Shown: positions 8,766 to 18,224 of the stretch, piece by piece
Layout: each line of letters begins with the position of its first letter
Position numbering within the stretch: the first letter of the stretch is position 1
Assembly (NCBI GenBank): GCA_027493445.1
Contig: JAOSKU010000001.1
Span: forward strand, 124,001 to 188,000
Reading direction: 5' to 3'
From: Thermoleophilia bacterium
Lineage (GTDB): Bacteria; Actinomycetota; Thermoleophilia; RBG-16-64-13
DNA length: 64,000 nt
The notes under the pieces: model-generated
Database searches by the model: none
What the model was told of the DNA's origin: nothing
What the model saw: only the letters and a program-made list of their open reading frames with translations
Program-made: the position numbers and the translations under genes

Positions 8766-10090
8766 ATGGGTAACGGTCTGACCAAGGACGATGTGCTACG
8801 CATCGTCGCGGAGAAGGACATCAAGTTCATCCGCTTCTGGTTCACGGACGTCCTTGGTTTCCTAAAGAGCTTCGCGGTCACGCCGTCGGAGCTGGAGATG
8901 GCCTTCGAGGAGGGAATGGGCTTCGACGGGTCCTCGATCGAGGGCTTCACCCGTATTCAGGAATCCGACATGGTGGCCATGCCCGATCCCGGCACGTTCG
9001 AGATCCTGCCTTGGAGGACGGGCGGCACTGCCCGCATGTTCTGCGACGTGCAGCAGCCTGACGGCTCGCCGTTCCCGGGTGATCCTCGGTACATCCTCAA
9101 GCGCAATCTGCAAAAGGCTGCCGACAAGGGCCTTACTATGTACCTGGGGCCGGAGCTCGAGTTCTTCTACTTCCGGGACAGCCTGGGTACCGAGGTGCTC
9201 GATCGCGGGGGTACTTCGATCTGACCCCTCTAGACGTGGCTACCGATCTGCGCCGCGACACCATCCAGGCGCTGCAGGCGCTGGGCATCGACGTGGAGTA
9301 CTCCCATCACGAGGTGGCCCCCTCCCAGCACGAGATCGACCTACGCTACAAGGACGCCCTCACCATGGCCGATCAGGTCATGACCTACCGCCTGACTGTG
9401 AAGGAAGTGGCCCAGGCCAAGGGCATCTACGCCACCTTCATGCCCAAGCCCATCTACGGTGAGAACGGCTCGGGCATGCACACCCATCAGTCGCTCTTCA
9501 AGGGGAGCTCGAACGCGTTCTTCGACGCGAGCGACGAGCACCACCTTTCGAAGCTGGGCAAGGCGTACGTGGCCGGCCTTTTGAAGCACGCCCGCGAGAT
9601 GTGCCTTGTCACGAACCAGTGGGTGAACTCCTACAAGCGCCTGGTTCCCGGGTACGAGGCCCCCATCTATTGCTGCTGGGCCCGGCGCAACCGCTCGGCC
9701 ATGGTGCGGGTGCCCATGTACAAGCCGGGCAAGGAGAAGGCCACCAGGGTCGAGCTACGCAATCCCGACCCCGCGTGCAACCCCTACCTTGCGTTCGCCG
9801 TCATGCTGGCCGCGGGCCTGAAGGGCGTGGACGACGGCTACGAGCTCATGCCCGAGGCCACCAACAACATCTACGAGATGACCGACGATGAGCGGGAGGC
9901 GGCCGGCATCCGCTCGCTGCCCGTCGATCTGCATGAGGCCATCGCCGAGTTCAAGAACTCGGAGCTCATGCGGGAAGCCCTGGGCGACCATGTGTTCGAA
10001 TACTTGGTCCGGAACAAGCAGGCGGAGTGGGACGAGTACAAGGCGGTGGTCACTCCTTATGAGCTCGACCGGTATCTGGCCGTCCTGTAG
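8766..10090 (+). CDS. glnA: Glutamine synthetase type I (alpha), one-base frameshift
   Basis: Reads MGNGLTKDDVLRIV to VLDRGG in one frame, then FDLTPLDVATDLRRDT to the stop in another. Adding one G to the G5 run 9209-9213 yields a continuous protein of 441 residues, the normal GSI length. GFDGSSIEGF, GPELEFFYF, NGSGMHTHQS and NRSAMVRVP are the glutamate, metal and ATP sites. The C-terminal NNIYEMTDDER resembles GSI-alpha enzymes that lack the adenylylation loop. It makes glutamine from glutamate and ammonia, feeding the flanking glutamate synthases. SD aggaaggtg lies just upstream of ATG 8766. Frameshift is most likely an assembly error. Confidence 0.93.
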
Positions 10091-10249
10091 AGCTCGTTTC
10101 CGAACGAAACTTGGCCACCGCGCCCGCCCCGTGCGGCGCCACGCGGTGTATTCTCGGGAGCGCCCGTAGCCGGAGGCTACGGGCGCTCCCTCCGCGTACG
10201 CACTCGCCCGTCGCGCCCTAGCGGCAAAGCGCCACCCCAAGGCGAGCTC
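10090..10249. repeat. Diverged copy of the 160-bp inverted-end repeat
   Basis: Starts with gagctcg at the glnA stop and ends with cgagctc, about 160 bp, with a central hairpin. Segment order (accgcgcccgcc, gcggtgt, cgcccgtag, ctccctccgcg, tcgccc, gcgccctagcggc) parallels the units at 16894-17384, so it is judged a distant copy of the same family. Confidence 0.55.
10156..10190. terminator. Strong hairpin after glnA
   Basis: GGGAGCGCCCGTAGCC, loop GGA, then the exact reverse complement: a perfect 16-bp stem. There is no T tract. It may terminate glnA transcripts or be the core hairpin of the repeat it lies in. Confidence 0.5.
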
Positions 10250-10452
10250 CCGGGCCCAGGATCAGGACCACCCTCCCTGCAGTCTTCTGCCACGAACTCT
10301 CTATGGTCATATGTCTAAAATTTGTGAGCTCATTTCTGGACGAACTGAGGATGCCCTACTCCCCATGGACAGCTACTGTTAGCAGTCTTGCCAACGGCGT
10401 GGGTATCCCGCCGCAGGCGAGTCTACGGCCAGACCACTGGGGGTACGGAATC

Positions 10453-12024
10453 ATGACCTTGACGCCCACCAATCGCTCCGGGGCCACAGGTTCCCGGACA
10501 CGACTCGGGGATGACGTGAACCCGCAGAGCGGACTCTGCGCGGTCTGCCAGGACGACTGCCCGGGGTACTGCGAAGTGGCGCAGTCCGCGCTCCGCGGGG
10601 CGGAAATGTTGTATCCGCAGCCGTACGGGCACATGACGGCCGCCGCTCAGAAGGACTACCCGGTTGACTATTCGCATCTGTCGATCATGGGAACCGCCGT
10701 GGGTGCGCACGGCATCGCCGCCGACTCCGATGTCGCTATCTTCCCGAACGTGGAGGTGAGCACCAGGCTGGGTCACGACCAAGGCATCGAGCTTCAGCTG
10801 CCCATCGTGGTGCCGGGTCTGGGCTCCACCGACGTGGCTCGGCGACACTGGGAGGGCCTGGCCGCGGGGGCCGCCATCTCGGGCGTCATGCTCACCATCG
10901 GCGAGAACGTGGTGGGCATGGACGAGGAGGCCCGTCTGGAAGGAGGCGGAGTCGTGGACGCCCCGGAGCTGCGCCGTCGGGTGGAGTTTTATCGCCGCTG
11001 GGCTCGCGGAAAAGGGGCCGTGGTCGTTCAGGAGAACGTAGAGGACAGCCGTCTGGGTGTGCTCGAGTACGCAGTCCGCGAGCTCGGCGTGCGGGCGGTG
11101 GAGCTGAAGTGGGGGCAGGGCGCAAAGGACATCGGCGGCGAGGTGAAGATCTCCAGTATGGAGAAGGCCAGGATGCTGAGGGAGCGGGGCTACCTCGTGC
11201 TTCCCGATCCCGCCGGGCACGAGGCACAGCTCGGCTTTGGCAAGGCCTTCAATGAGTTCGAACGTCATAGCCGGGTGGGGATGGTCTCGGCGGAGGGGTT
11301 CCACGAGAGGGTCGGCCGGCTTCGCCAGGCCGGGGCCCGATACGTGTTCCTCAAGACGGGCGCCTACCGTCTGGCTGACCTCGCGCGGGCCGTCAAGTAT
11401 GCCTCCGAGGCCAAGCTCGATCTTCTGACAGTCGATGGAGCGGGCGGAGGTACGGGCATGAGCCCCTGGCGCATGATGAACGAATGGGGTGTCCCCACCT
11501 TCTACCTGGAGGCTCTTACGTACGGGTACGCCAAGCGCCTGGCCGATCGGGGAGAGCACGTGCCCGCTATAGCCATCGCCGGGGGATTCTCCATGGAAGA
11601 TCACCTCTTCAAGGCGATCGCCATGGGTGCACCTTACGTGAAGATGGTCGGGATGGCCCGGGCGGCCCTCACCGCCGCGATGTCGGCGAAGTTCGTGGGC
11701 CAGCTGATCGACGAGGCCAACCTGCCCAAGCACGTGCTCAAGCACGGCCATATCAGGGACCAGGTCTTTACTCACTACGTTCCGCTCCAGGAGGAGTATG
11801 CCGATGTGGGAGAGCTCCCTGACGGCGCGGTGGGGGTCTACGGTTACATGACCCGCCTGGCCCAAGGTCTGCGGCAGCTCATGGCGGGCTCGCGCAAGTT
11901 CAGGCTCGAGGCGCTGGGAAGGGCAGATCTGACCTGCCTCAGTCGTGACGCCACGGAGATCTCGGGAATCCCGTATGTCATGGATGTGGATTCCGAGGAG
12001 GTTGACTCCATCCTCGAGGGATAG
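10453..12024 (+). CDS. FMN-binding glutamate synthase family protein
   Basis: 523 residues from ATG 10453, chosen because relatives begin with a short segment leading to PQSGLCAVCQDDCPGYC; an upstream in-frame ATG at 10303 would add 50 unlikely residues. The N-terminal C-x2-C-x3-C-x3-C group may hold a cluster. The rest is an FMN TIM barrel: LKWGQGAKDIGGEVKI, VDGAGGGTGMSP, AGGFSMEDHLFKAIAMGA. No glutaminase or GXGXG partner is attached, so it may act with the other GltB pieces or on a different amination or redox reaction. It lies just after glnA, supporting a role in nitrogen metabolism, but its substrate is unproven. Confidence 0.83.
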   Translation: MTLTPTNRSGATGSRTRLGDDVNPQSGLCAVCQDDCPGYCEVAQSALRGAEMLYPQPYGHMTAAAQKDYPVDYSHLSIMGTAVGAHGIAADSDVAIFPNVEVSTRLGHDQGIELQLPIVVPGLGSTDVARRHWEGLAAGAAISGVMLTIGENVVGMDEEARLEGGGVVDAPELRRRVEFYRRWARGKGAVVVQENVEDSRLGVLEYAVRELGVRAVELKWGQGAKDIGGEVKISSMEKARMLRERGYLVLPDPAGHEAQLGFGKAFNEFERHSRVGMVSAEGFHERVGRLRQAGARYVFLKTGAYRLADLARAVKYASEAKLDLLTVDGAGGGTGMSPWRMMNEWGVPTFYLEALTYGYAKRLADRGEHVPAIAIAGGFSMEDHLFKAIAMGAPYVKMVGMARAALTAAMSAKFVGQLIDEANLPKHVLKHGHIRDQVFTHYVPLQEEYADVGELPDGAVGVYGYMTRLAQGLRQLMAGSRKFRLEALGRADLTCLSRDATEISGIPYVMDVDSEEVDSILEG

Positions 12025-12060
12025 CCGTACGACAGATCCGGTCGGGGGAGCCCCCCGAGG

Positions 12061-12066
12061 TACAAT
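12061..12066 (+). promoter_or_regulatory. Candidate -10 box for a leaderless polA transcript
   Basis: TACAAT ends 6 bases before the polA ATG at 12073, so transcription from it would begin at or within a base of the start codon. No Shine-Dalgarno sequence precedes the ATG. A -35 box is not evident. Confidence 0.4.
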
Positions 12067-12072
12067 GGGCTC

Positions 12073-14729
12073 ATGGTAGCTCAAGCAAACGACGGCACCA
12101 CAGGCGCGGCACGGCACGAGCACGGCCGTCTCTTCTTGCTGGACGGCAACAATATTGCCTACCGGGCCTTTTTCGCCTTGCCCGATACCATCGCCACGTC
12201 CACGGGGTTCCCCACGAACGCGCTCTACGGCTTCTGCTCCATGGCCATCAAGATCCTCCTCGAGCAGAAGCCCGAGTCGGTGATCGTGGCCTGGGACGCG
12301 CGCGAGAAGACATTCCGCCACGCCGAGTTCGAGGAGTACAAGGCTCAGCGGAAGCCCATGCCCGATCTGCTGCAGGAGCAGTGGCCCTACTTCGAGGAGC
12401 TAGCCGCGAGCCTGGGCTTCGTGAACCTGAAGGTGCCGGGCTACGAGGCGGACGACATCTTGGCCACCCTGGCCCGCCAGGCCGCGGCCGAAGGCCGCGT
12501 AACGGTGATCGTCACCGGGGACCGCGATGCGCTGCAGTTGGTGAACGACAGCGTTACGGTGATGTCGAACACGCGGGGGTCACCGAGGTCAAGATGTACG
12601 ATCCGGCGGCCGTGGAGGAGCGCTTCGGCGTGCCCCCGGGCCTGATCCCCGACCTGATTGGTCTGAAAGGCGATGCCTCCGACAACATTCCCGGCGTGCC
12701 CGGCATCGGCGAAAAGACGGCCGCTCAGCTCCTGGCTCAATTCGGCTCGCTGGAGGGTGTGTTCGCCGATCTGGAGTCGGTCTCGGGCGCCAAGAGGCGG
12801 GAACTCCTGCGCGAACATCAAGATACGGCACGGTTTTCGAAGAAGCTGGCGCTGCTGGATAGAGAGGTGCCGGTGGAGGTGCATGCCGCCGAGGTGGCTC
12901 CCCACTTCTTGGACTGGACCCGTGTCCGCGAGCTCTTCCAGCGCTTCGAGTTCAACACCCTGCTGGACCGGCTGCATGACGCCCGTCCTCCCGAGGGCGC
13001 GTCCATTGGCGGCGCCGGCGAAAGCGGGCCGGCCGTGATGGTTCAGCTACTGGCGCCCCGCGACCTCGAGAAAGCCCTCGACTGGGAGCAGGCGGTCGCG
13101 CTGGCCGCCAGCCGAGAGAGCGACAGCCTGTGGCTGGCCCAGGGCGAGGCGCCCACTGCCCGAGGCCGGGCGGGCGCCCATGAAGCCAATCTGCGGGTCT
13201 ACCGCCTGAGTCCGGCTGCTTCGGTGGGCGGTGCGCTGCGGGAGCTCCTGGCACGGGGAGAGGCTGTGGTCCACGACCTAAAGGGGGGGCCGGCTCTCCT
13301 GCGCGAACTCGTACTCCAGGCGGCGCACGACACGTTCATCGCAGCGTACCTGCTGGCGCCAGGACGGCGTGCATACGACCTCTGGGAGTTGACCCGGGAG
13401 GCCGGAGTGGACGTAAGGCCGGCCGAGGGGCCTGAAGCGGAGGCCGCCGAGGCGGCGGCCGTGCTGGGGGTGGCCGCGTTCCAGCGCGAGAAACTCCGCG
13501 CCCAGGGTATGTGGGATCTCTTCCAGGACATCGAGCTGCCTCTGACGCGGGTGCTCGTCGACATGGAGCGAGCCGGCATCCACCTCGATTGCTACCTGCT
13601 TGGGGAGATCACTGCCAAGATCCAGGATCAGATGGAGGGGCTCGAGGCCGAGATCTACGAGCTGGCCGGCGGCGAGGTCAACCTGGGCTCGCCCCCGCAA
13701 CTGGCCCAAGTGCTGTTCGAGAAGCTCGGTCTACCTAGGCAGCGCAAGACCAAGACCGGATACTCCACCGATGCCAAGACTCTCGAGGCGCTACGCGGCA
13801 CTCATCCGATCATCGAACGCATCGAAATCCACCGGGAGCTTTCGAAGCTTCTCTCCACCTACCTGCTCGCGCTGCCCGAGGCGGTCGACCCCGCGACCGG
13901 CCGGCTCCACACCACCTTCAATCAGACAATAGCCGCCACCGGCCGGCTCTCGTCGAGTGACCCCAATCTTCAGAACGTCCCCGTGCGCACCGCGCTCGGG
14001 TCTCAGATCCGCCAATGCTTCACCGCCGAGGAGGGCAACCTTCTGGTGGTGGCCGACTACTCCCAGATCGAACTGCGCATCATGGCGCATCTCTCTCAGG
14101 AGCCCAGCCTGCTCGAGTCGTTCCGGCAGGGAGAAGACGTGCACACGCACACCGCGGCCGAGGTCTTCGATCTGGCCGAGTCCGAGGTGGACGCCAACCA
14201 CCGCCGGTACGCCAAGGCGGTGAACTTCGGCATCATGTATGGCATCTCGTCATTCGGGTTGGCCCAGCAGCTGGGGGTCGAACGCGAGGTGGCCGCGGAG
14301 CACATCGACCGGTACTTCGAGCGCATGCCCCAGGTGCGTGCCTTCACTCAGGCCACCGTCGCCGCTGCCCGCAATCAGGGCTTTGTGGCCACCGTCTTCG
14401 GTCGCCGGCGCTCCATCCCCGAGCTCCGCTCGGGCAGCTTCCAGACCCGCTCCCTAGGCGAGCGCTTGGCGGTCAACTCCGTCATCCAGGGCAGCGCCGC
14501 CGACATCATCAAGGTAGCGATGATCAGGTGTCACCGGCGGTTGCTCCGTGACCATCCTCTAGCGAGGCTGGTGCTTCAGGTGCACGACGAGCTCGTTTTC
14601 GAGACTCCCGCCGGAGCGGCCGAGCAGGTGCGTGAGGCCATGGTGGCCGAAATGGTCGGTGCCTATCCCATGGAGCCTTCCTTGGAGGTGGATGCCGGTA
14701 TAGGGCGCGATTGGCTCTCGGCGAAGTAA
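12073..14729 (+). CDS. polA: DNA polymerase I, one-base frameshift
   Basis: The N-terminal 5'-nuclease domain (FLLDGNNIAYRAFFALP, VPGYEADDILATLA, TGDRDALQLV) reads to about 12575 and continues in another frame with VTEVKMYDP, LIGLKGDASDNIPGVPGIGEKTA. One extra G in the G5 run 12575-12579 joins them to give 885 residues. The central proofreading-like domain lacks the expected catalytic acidic residues, as in several Actinobacteria and Thermus. The polymerase domain is complete: ADYSQIELRIMAHLS (motif A), RRYAKAVNFGIMYGIS (O helix) and LQVHDELVFE (motif C). It fills gaps in repair and replication. The nuclease and polymerase halves would not fuse without correcting the run. Confidence 0.93.
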
Positions 14730-14943
14730 CGGCCGGAAGCGGTCGCCGGCAACAGCTCCTGTCCGCACCGCCGCATTCTTGTTCCAGGGGCGGGCCCGGT
14801 TCCCTGACTTTACTCAAGTCATGTTGCTTCCTTGCCGATATGAACGTCAGAAGAACCGAAAAAATCCAGGCCGAGCCGGGCTTTGTAGGGTTTGCATCCG
14901 CAGAAGATGGTAAACTACGTCGAAATCTGGAAGGAAGCAGGTC

Positions 14944-15294
14944 ATGGAATCTAGGTTCGATTCGTACGCACACCCTCCTGGGCCCCAGGATCTCGACTTG
15001 CCCAGCGTCTGGCCCGCCATCGAGGCGGAGGCTCGCCGCCAGCTGGGAGCCTTCTACCCGGTCATGGATCGGGAGGCCGAGGCGCGGACCGTCAAGGTGA
15101 TCGAGGGCGGCATCTACACTATGCTCAAGCGAGGGGCGGCCCGCCACTATGAGGGCCGCATCCTATTCTGGAACCCGGTGGAGGGACTGTTCCAGGAGTA
15201 CGACGAAGAGTACAACCAGCTGATGCTTGGTTTCATGCGGGATTTCAAGTCTCGCTATCAGGCGGCCATGCAGACCAAGGCGCCCCTGAACTGA
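14944..15294 (+). CDS. Conserved-looking protein of unknown function
   Basis: 116 residues starting at an ATG preceded by ggaaggaagcag. The sequence is soluble and mixed-charge, with DLDLPSVWPAIEAEARRQLG and LKRGAARHYEGRILFWNPVEG; no signal peptide, membrane helix or metal motif is seen. I do not recognise the family. It stands between polA and rpsA with its own intergenic gaps, and good codon structure with a decent ribosome site argues that it is real. Confidence 0.6.
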   Translation: MESRFDSYAHPPGPQDLDLPSVWPAIEAEARRQLGAFYPVMDREAEARTVKVIEGGIYTMLKRGAARHYEGRILFWNPVEGLFQEYDEEYNQLMLGFMRDFKSRYQAAMQTKAPLN

Positions 15295-15339
15295 CGTCCC
15301 CCGACCTCGGCGGCCCAGTCTCATTGGTGCTTCTGGCCG

Positions 15340-15361
15340 GAGGACCCCGGGGGGGTCTCCA
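15340..15361. terminator. GC-rich hairpin after the 116-residue gene
   Basis: GGAGGACCCC pairs with GGGGGTCTCC around a short GG loop with minor mismatch. No T tract follows. Possible terminator for the upstream gene. Confidence 0.3.
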
Positions 15362-15422
15362 GAGGACCGAGCTTCCCGGTCTCGGCGGCGCAGCTGCCTC
15401 TATTCGGTGTAGGCCGAGCTTT

Positions 15423-15450
15423 TTGCTTTTCTCCAACTCGTAGGTATACT
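15423..15450 (+). promoter_or_regulatory. rpsA promoter candidate
   Basis: TTGCTT (15423-15428), a 16-bp spacer and TATACT (15445-15450) form a good sigma-70-type promoter about 70 bp before the rpsA start. Confidence 0.55.
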
Positions 15451-15520
15451 ACGGCCTAGCGCCAGGTGGGCCTTGGGCCTCCGCGCGCATACTTATTTTG
15501 CGAGGAGGAATCAAGACTAC

Positions 15521-16885
15521 ATGCCAGACCAACAAATCGACGACAACGCGCAAACCCTTGCCGGGGGCCAGGACCTCATGATCGAGGTCGACGGCGAGAT
15601 GATTCCCAATTACGATGCGACCATGATCACCTTCGAGGAGGGTGACATCGTCACAGGAACGGTCGTCCGGGTCGACAAGGATGAGGTCCTGGTCGACATT
15701 GGCTACAAGAGCGAAGGGGTCGTCCCGGCTAACGAGCTATCCATCAAGAAATCGGTGGACCCGGGTGACGAGGTGACTGTGGGGGATGTCATCGACGCCC
15801 TCGTTCTTACCAAGGAGGACGCCGACGGTCGCCTGATCCTGTCCAAGAAGCGGGCTCGCTTCGAGCGGGCATGGCAGCGCATCGAGAAGGCGGCCGAGGA
15901 GGGCACGCCGGTGGAGGGCACCGTGATCGAGGTGGTCAAGGGTGGCCTGATCCTCGACCTGGGTGTCCGTGGGTTCCTACCCGCTTCCCTCGTAGACATC
16001 CGGCGGGTGGCCGACCTTGAGGAGTTCCTGGGGCAAACCCTGCAATGCCGCGTCATCGAACTGAACCGGTTCCGCAACAACGTGGTCTTGAGCCGCCGGG
16101 CCGTGCTGGAAGAGGAGCGCCGCGGTGTTCGCGAGCAAATCCTCGATCGCATGAACGTGGGCGATCTGGTGACGGGCACCATCTCGAACATCGTGGACTT
16201 CGGCGCGTTCGTCGATCTGAACGGCATCGATGGTCTCATCCACATCTCCGAGCTCTCGTGGAGCCACGTAAACCATCCCTCAGAGGTCCTGAACATCGGC
16301 CAGGAGGTGACGGTTAAGGTCCTCGACATCGACCGCGAGCGCCAGCGCATCTCCCTTGGTCTCAAGCAGACCCAGAAGGATCCGTGGCAGGAGGTGTTCG
16401 AGAACCGGCAGGTCAACGAGATCGTGCATGGCCGAGTGACCAAGCTGGTGTCTTTTGGGGCCTTCGTGGAGATCGAGGAGGGGGTCGAGGGCCTCATCCA
16501 CATTTCCGAGCTGGCCCAGCACCACGTAGAGGATCCGAGCGAGATCCTGCGTCCCGCTCAGGAAATCAACGTCAAGATCATAGAGATTGACCCGGACCGG
16601 CGCCGCCTCTCTCTGAGCCTGAAGCGCCTCGAGCCCGAGTACCGCATCCATGAGGACTCGGTGACCGAGGCCGAAGAGCCGGTGGACGAGCCGGTTACCG
16701 GGCAATCCGGCGATCAGGCCGCCGGGGAGGAGAGTTCCGGCGATCAGGCCGTCGCGGGCGAGGCTCCCGGGAATGAGGCCGTCGAAGCTGAGGAAGACGA
16801 GCGCGAAGACGCCGGAGAGCCGGAGTACGCCGAGTTCGACGCGAATAGCCTCGCGCTGTCCGAAGAGGTCTTCGACAAGGACTAG
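15521..16885 (+). CDS. rpsA: 30S ribosomal protein S1
   Basis: 454 residues with four S1/OB domains: about 33-105 (GDIVTGTVVRVDKDEVLVDIGYKSEG), 122-190, 207-280 (VTGTISNIVDFGAFVDLNG) and 293-365 (VHGRVTKLVSFGAFVEIEEG). A Glu/Ala-rich acidic tail follows. ATG 15521 is preferred over an upstream in-frame ATG at 15473 because aggagg stands 12-18 bases before it and the upstream residues are unlike S1. The four-domain form is usual for Actinobacteria and Firmicutes-type S1. It binds mRNA at the 30S platform for initiation. Strong promoter upstream; repeat array directly downstream. Confidence 0.95.
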   Translation: MPDQQIDDNAQTLAGGQDLMIEVDGEMIPNYDATMITFEEGDIVTGTVVRVDKDEVLVDIGYKSEGVVPANELSIKKSVDPGDEVTVGDVIDALVLTKEDADGRLILSKKRARFERAWQRIEKAAEEGTPVEGTVIEVVKGGLILDLGVRGFLPASLVDIRRVADLEEFLGQTLQCRVIELNRFRNNVVLSRRAVLEEERRGVREQILDRMNVGDLVTGTISNIVDFGAFVDLNGIDGLIHISELSWSHVNHPSEVLNIGQEVTVKVLDIDRERQRISLGLKQTQKDPWQEVFENRQVNEIVHGRVTKLVSFGAFVEIEEGVEGLIHISELAQHHVEDPSEILRPAQEINVKIIEIDPDRRRLSLSLKRLEPEYRIHEDSVTEAEEPVDEPVTGQSGDQAAGEESSGDQAVAGEAPGNEAVEAEEDEREDAGEPEYAEFDANSLALSEEVFDKD

Positions 16886-16893
16886 GGCTTGGG

Positions 16894-17054
16894 GAGCTCG
16901 GCTCGAAACGAAGCCCCGGCCCCCAGGCCGCCCTGGGCGGTGCGATGCGGTGTCCTCCGTCGCGTCCGTAGCGCTGCTACGCCCGCTCCCTGCGTTCGTG
17001 CCTCGCCCGCACCCAGCGCACCCTAGCGGCGAGGCGTCATTCCGAGCCGAGCTT
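16894..17054. repeat. 160-bp repeat, unit 1 (complete)
   Basis: Left end AGCTCGGCTCG and right end CGAGCCGAGCT are exact inverted repeats. Inside are a GC-rich block, the hairpin CGTAGC-GCT-GCTACG with gcccgctccctgcg, then tcgcccgcacccagcgcaccct. It begins 8 bp after the rpsA stop. No reading frame with coding character is present. Confidence 0.8.
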
Positions 17055-17163
17055 GGGGCGTTCGGCTCGAAACGAAGCCCCGGCCCCCAGGCCGCCCTGG
17101 GCGGGGCGATGCGGTGTCCTCGGTCACGTCCGTAGCGCTGCTACGCCCGCTCCCTGCGTTCGA
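17055..17163. repeat. 160-bp repeat, unit 2 (right part missing)
   Basis: Follows unit 1 directly. Contains the left end ttcggctcgaaacgaagcc, the GC-rich block and the CGTAGC-GCTACG hairpin, but stops at ctgcgttcg where unit 3 begins. It is nearly identical to unit 1 over this length. Confidence 0.75.
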
Positions 17164-17324
17164 GAGCTCGTCTCGAAACGAAGCCCCGGCCGCCAGACCG
17201 CGCTGGCCGGCACGATGCGGCGTCCTCGGTCGCGCCCGTAGCTCTGCTACGCCCGCTCCCTGCGTCCTTGCCTCGCCCGCACCCAGCGCACTCTGGCGGC
17301 GAAGCGTCATTCCGAGACGAGCTT
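17164..17324. repeat. 160-bp repeat, unit 3 (complete, covarying ends)
   Basis: Same architecture as unit 1, but the ends are AGCTCGTCTCG and CGAGACGAGCT. The G-to-T change on the left is matched by the complementary C-to-A change on the right, keeping the ends paired. Confidence 0.8.
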
Positions 17325-17410
17325 CTTGCCTCGCCCGCACCCAGCGCACCCTGAGGGCGAGGCGTCATTCCGAGCCGAGCTTGGGGCCTCGCGCGTGCCC
17401 AGCGCACCCT
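17325..17410. repeat. 160-bp repeat, partial right halves
   Basis: cttgcctcgcccgcac... to ...gccgagcttggggc (to 17384) repeats the right half of the unit, and ctcgcgcgtgcccagcgcaccc (to about 17410) is a further fragment. These suggest decay or recombination within the array. Confidence 0.65.
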
Positions 17411-17468
17411 AACGCAGTGGACGCATGGTGGTGGGTATTCCCGGCTTCTGTCCGGGGGGCGGGTTACA

Positions 17469-18224
17469 ATGGAAGTCGAGTCCGGAAGTACGTGGGAAAG
17501 TGTGGCCGGCGGGCGAGCTGATGCCGGTGAGATCGGAGTTCATGTGGATCGTGGCGAGCAGAGCGGGCGGCGGCGCGCGCAGCTGGTCGACGGTGTGATT
17601 GCCGTGGGATTGACCGGCGCGGTGGGGGCTGGCAAGTCCACCGCGCTGGCTGTTTTCGCCGACCTGGGTGCGCTGACTTTTTCGGCCGATGAGGCGGTCC
17701 ATCGCATCTACGAGCGTCCAGAGATGCGGGCGGCGCTGCGCGCCCGCCTGGGCAACGAGGTCCTGGGCGCCGAAGGCTCGGTGGATCGGCGGGCTGTGAG
17801 CAGGCGGGTGACCGGAGACGAAGAGGCTCTACGCTGGTTGGAGGCGCTCGTCCATCCAATGGTGGCCCATGAGATCCGCTCCTTCCTGGCGAGCGTGCCA
17901 CTCGGGAGCGTGGTGGTTTGCGAGGTTCCCCTCCTGGTTGAGGTGCAAACGGAGCCCGCGTTCGGGCTCGTCGTGGCTATTGAGGCGCCCGCTGACCTGC
18001 GCCGCCGCCGGGTGGCCGGGCGCCTGAGCGAAGAGGCTTTCGCGGTCCTCGACAGCCGGCAGGCCACTCCCGCACAGCGAGCGGTCGCAGCCGACTACGT
18101 CTTCGTGAACGATGGGTCGGCGGTAGCCCTGCGCGAGTTTGTCGTCGATGTATACCGAAACTCCCGGGCGCTGCTCGAGGCCGAGACGCGAGAGATGTCG
18201 AGTGATGACAGCCGTTCGCGGTAG
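17469..18224 (+). CDS. coaE: Dephospho-CoA kinase
   Basis: Up to 251 residues. GLTGAVGAGKST is the Walker A loop. SADEAVH and LEALVHPMV are the substrate region and VCEVPLLVE the Walker-B-like strand of CoaE. It phosphorylates dephospho-CoA in the last step of CoA synthesis. The family normally begins 4-8 residues before the P-loop, so GTG 17595 (reading IAVGLTG) is an alternative start; the ATG at 17469 overlaps a TACAAT box at 17465-17470, which weakens it as the start. The end overlaps the next gene by 20 bp. The order rpsA-coaE-uvrB is seen in several Gram-positive genomes. Confidence 0.88.
   Translation: MEVESGSTWESVAGGRADAGEIGVHVDRGEQSGRRRAQLVDGVIAVGLTGAVGAGKSTALAVFADLGALTFSADEAVHRIYERPEMRAALRARLGNEVLGAEGSVDRRAVSRRVTGDEEALRWLEALVHPMVAHEIRSFLASVPLGSVVVCEVPLLVEVQTEPAFGLVVAIEAPADLRRRRVAGRLSEEAFAVLDSRQATPAQRAVAADYVFVNDGSAVALREFVVDVYRNSRALLEAETREMSSDDSRSR

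Noticed and set aside
10423..12321. Minus-strand 632-codon frame opposite the FMN glutamate synthase-like gene
   Set aside because: His/Gly/Arg-rich composition without motifs; a high-GC antisense shadow. The same holds for long minus-strand frames opposite gltB2, uvrB, leuS and the beta-CASP gene.
9209..12579. Programmed frameshifting in glnA and polA
   Set aside because: No slippery heptamer with downstream structure is evident. The same one-base deficit in G/C runs recurs in unrelated genes, which fits sequence error better.
16894..17410. CRISPR array
   Set aside because: Units are about 160 bp, contiguous, with inverted ends and no short repeat-spacer pattern; no cas genes are present.
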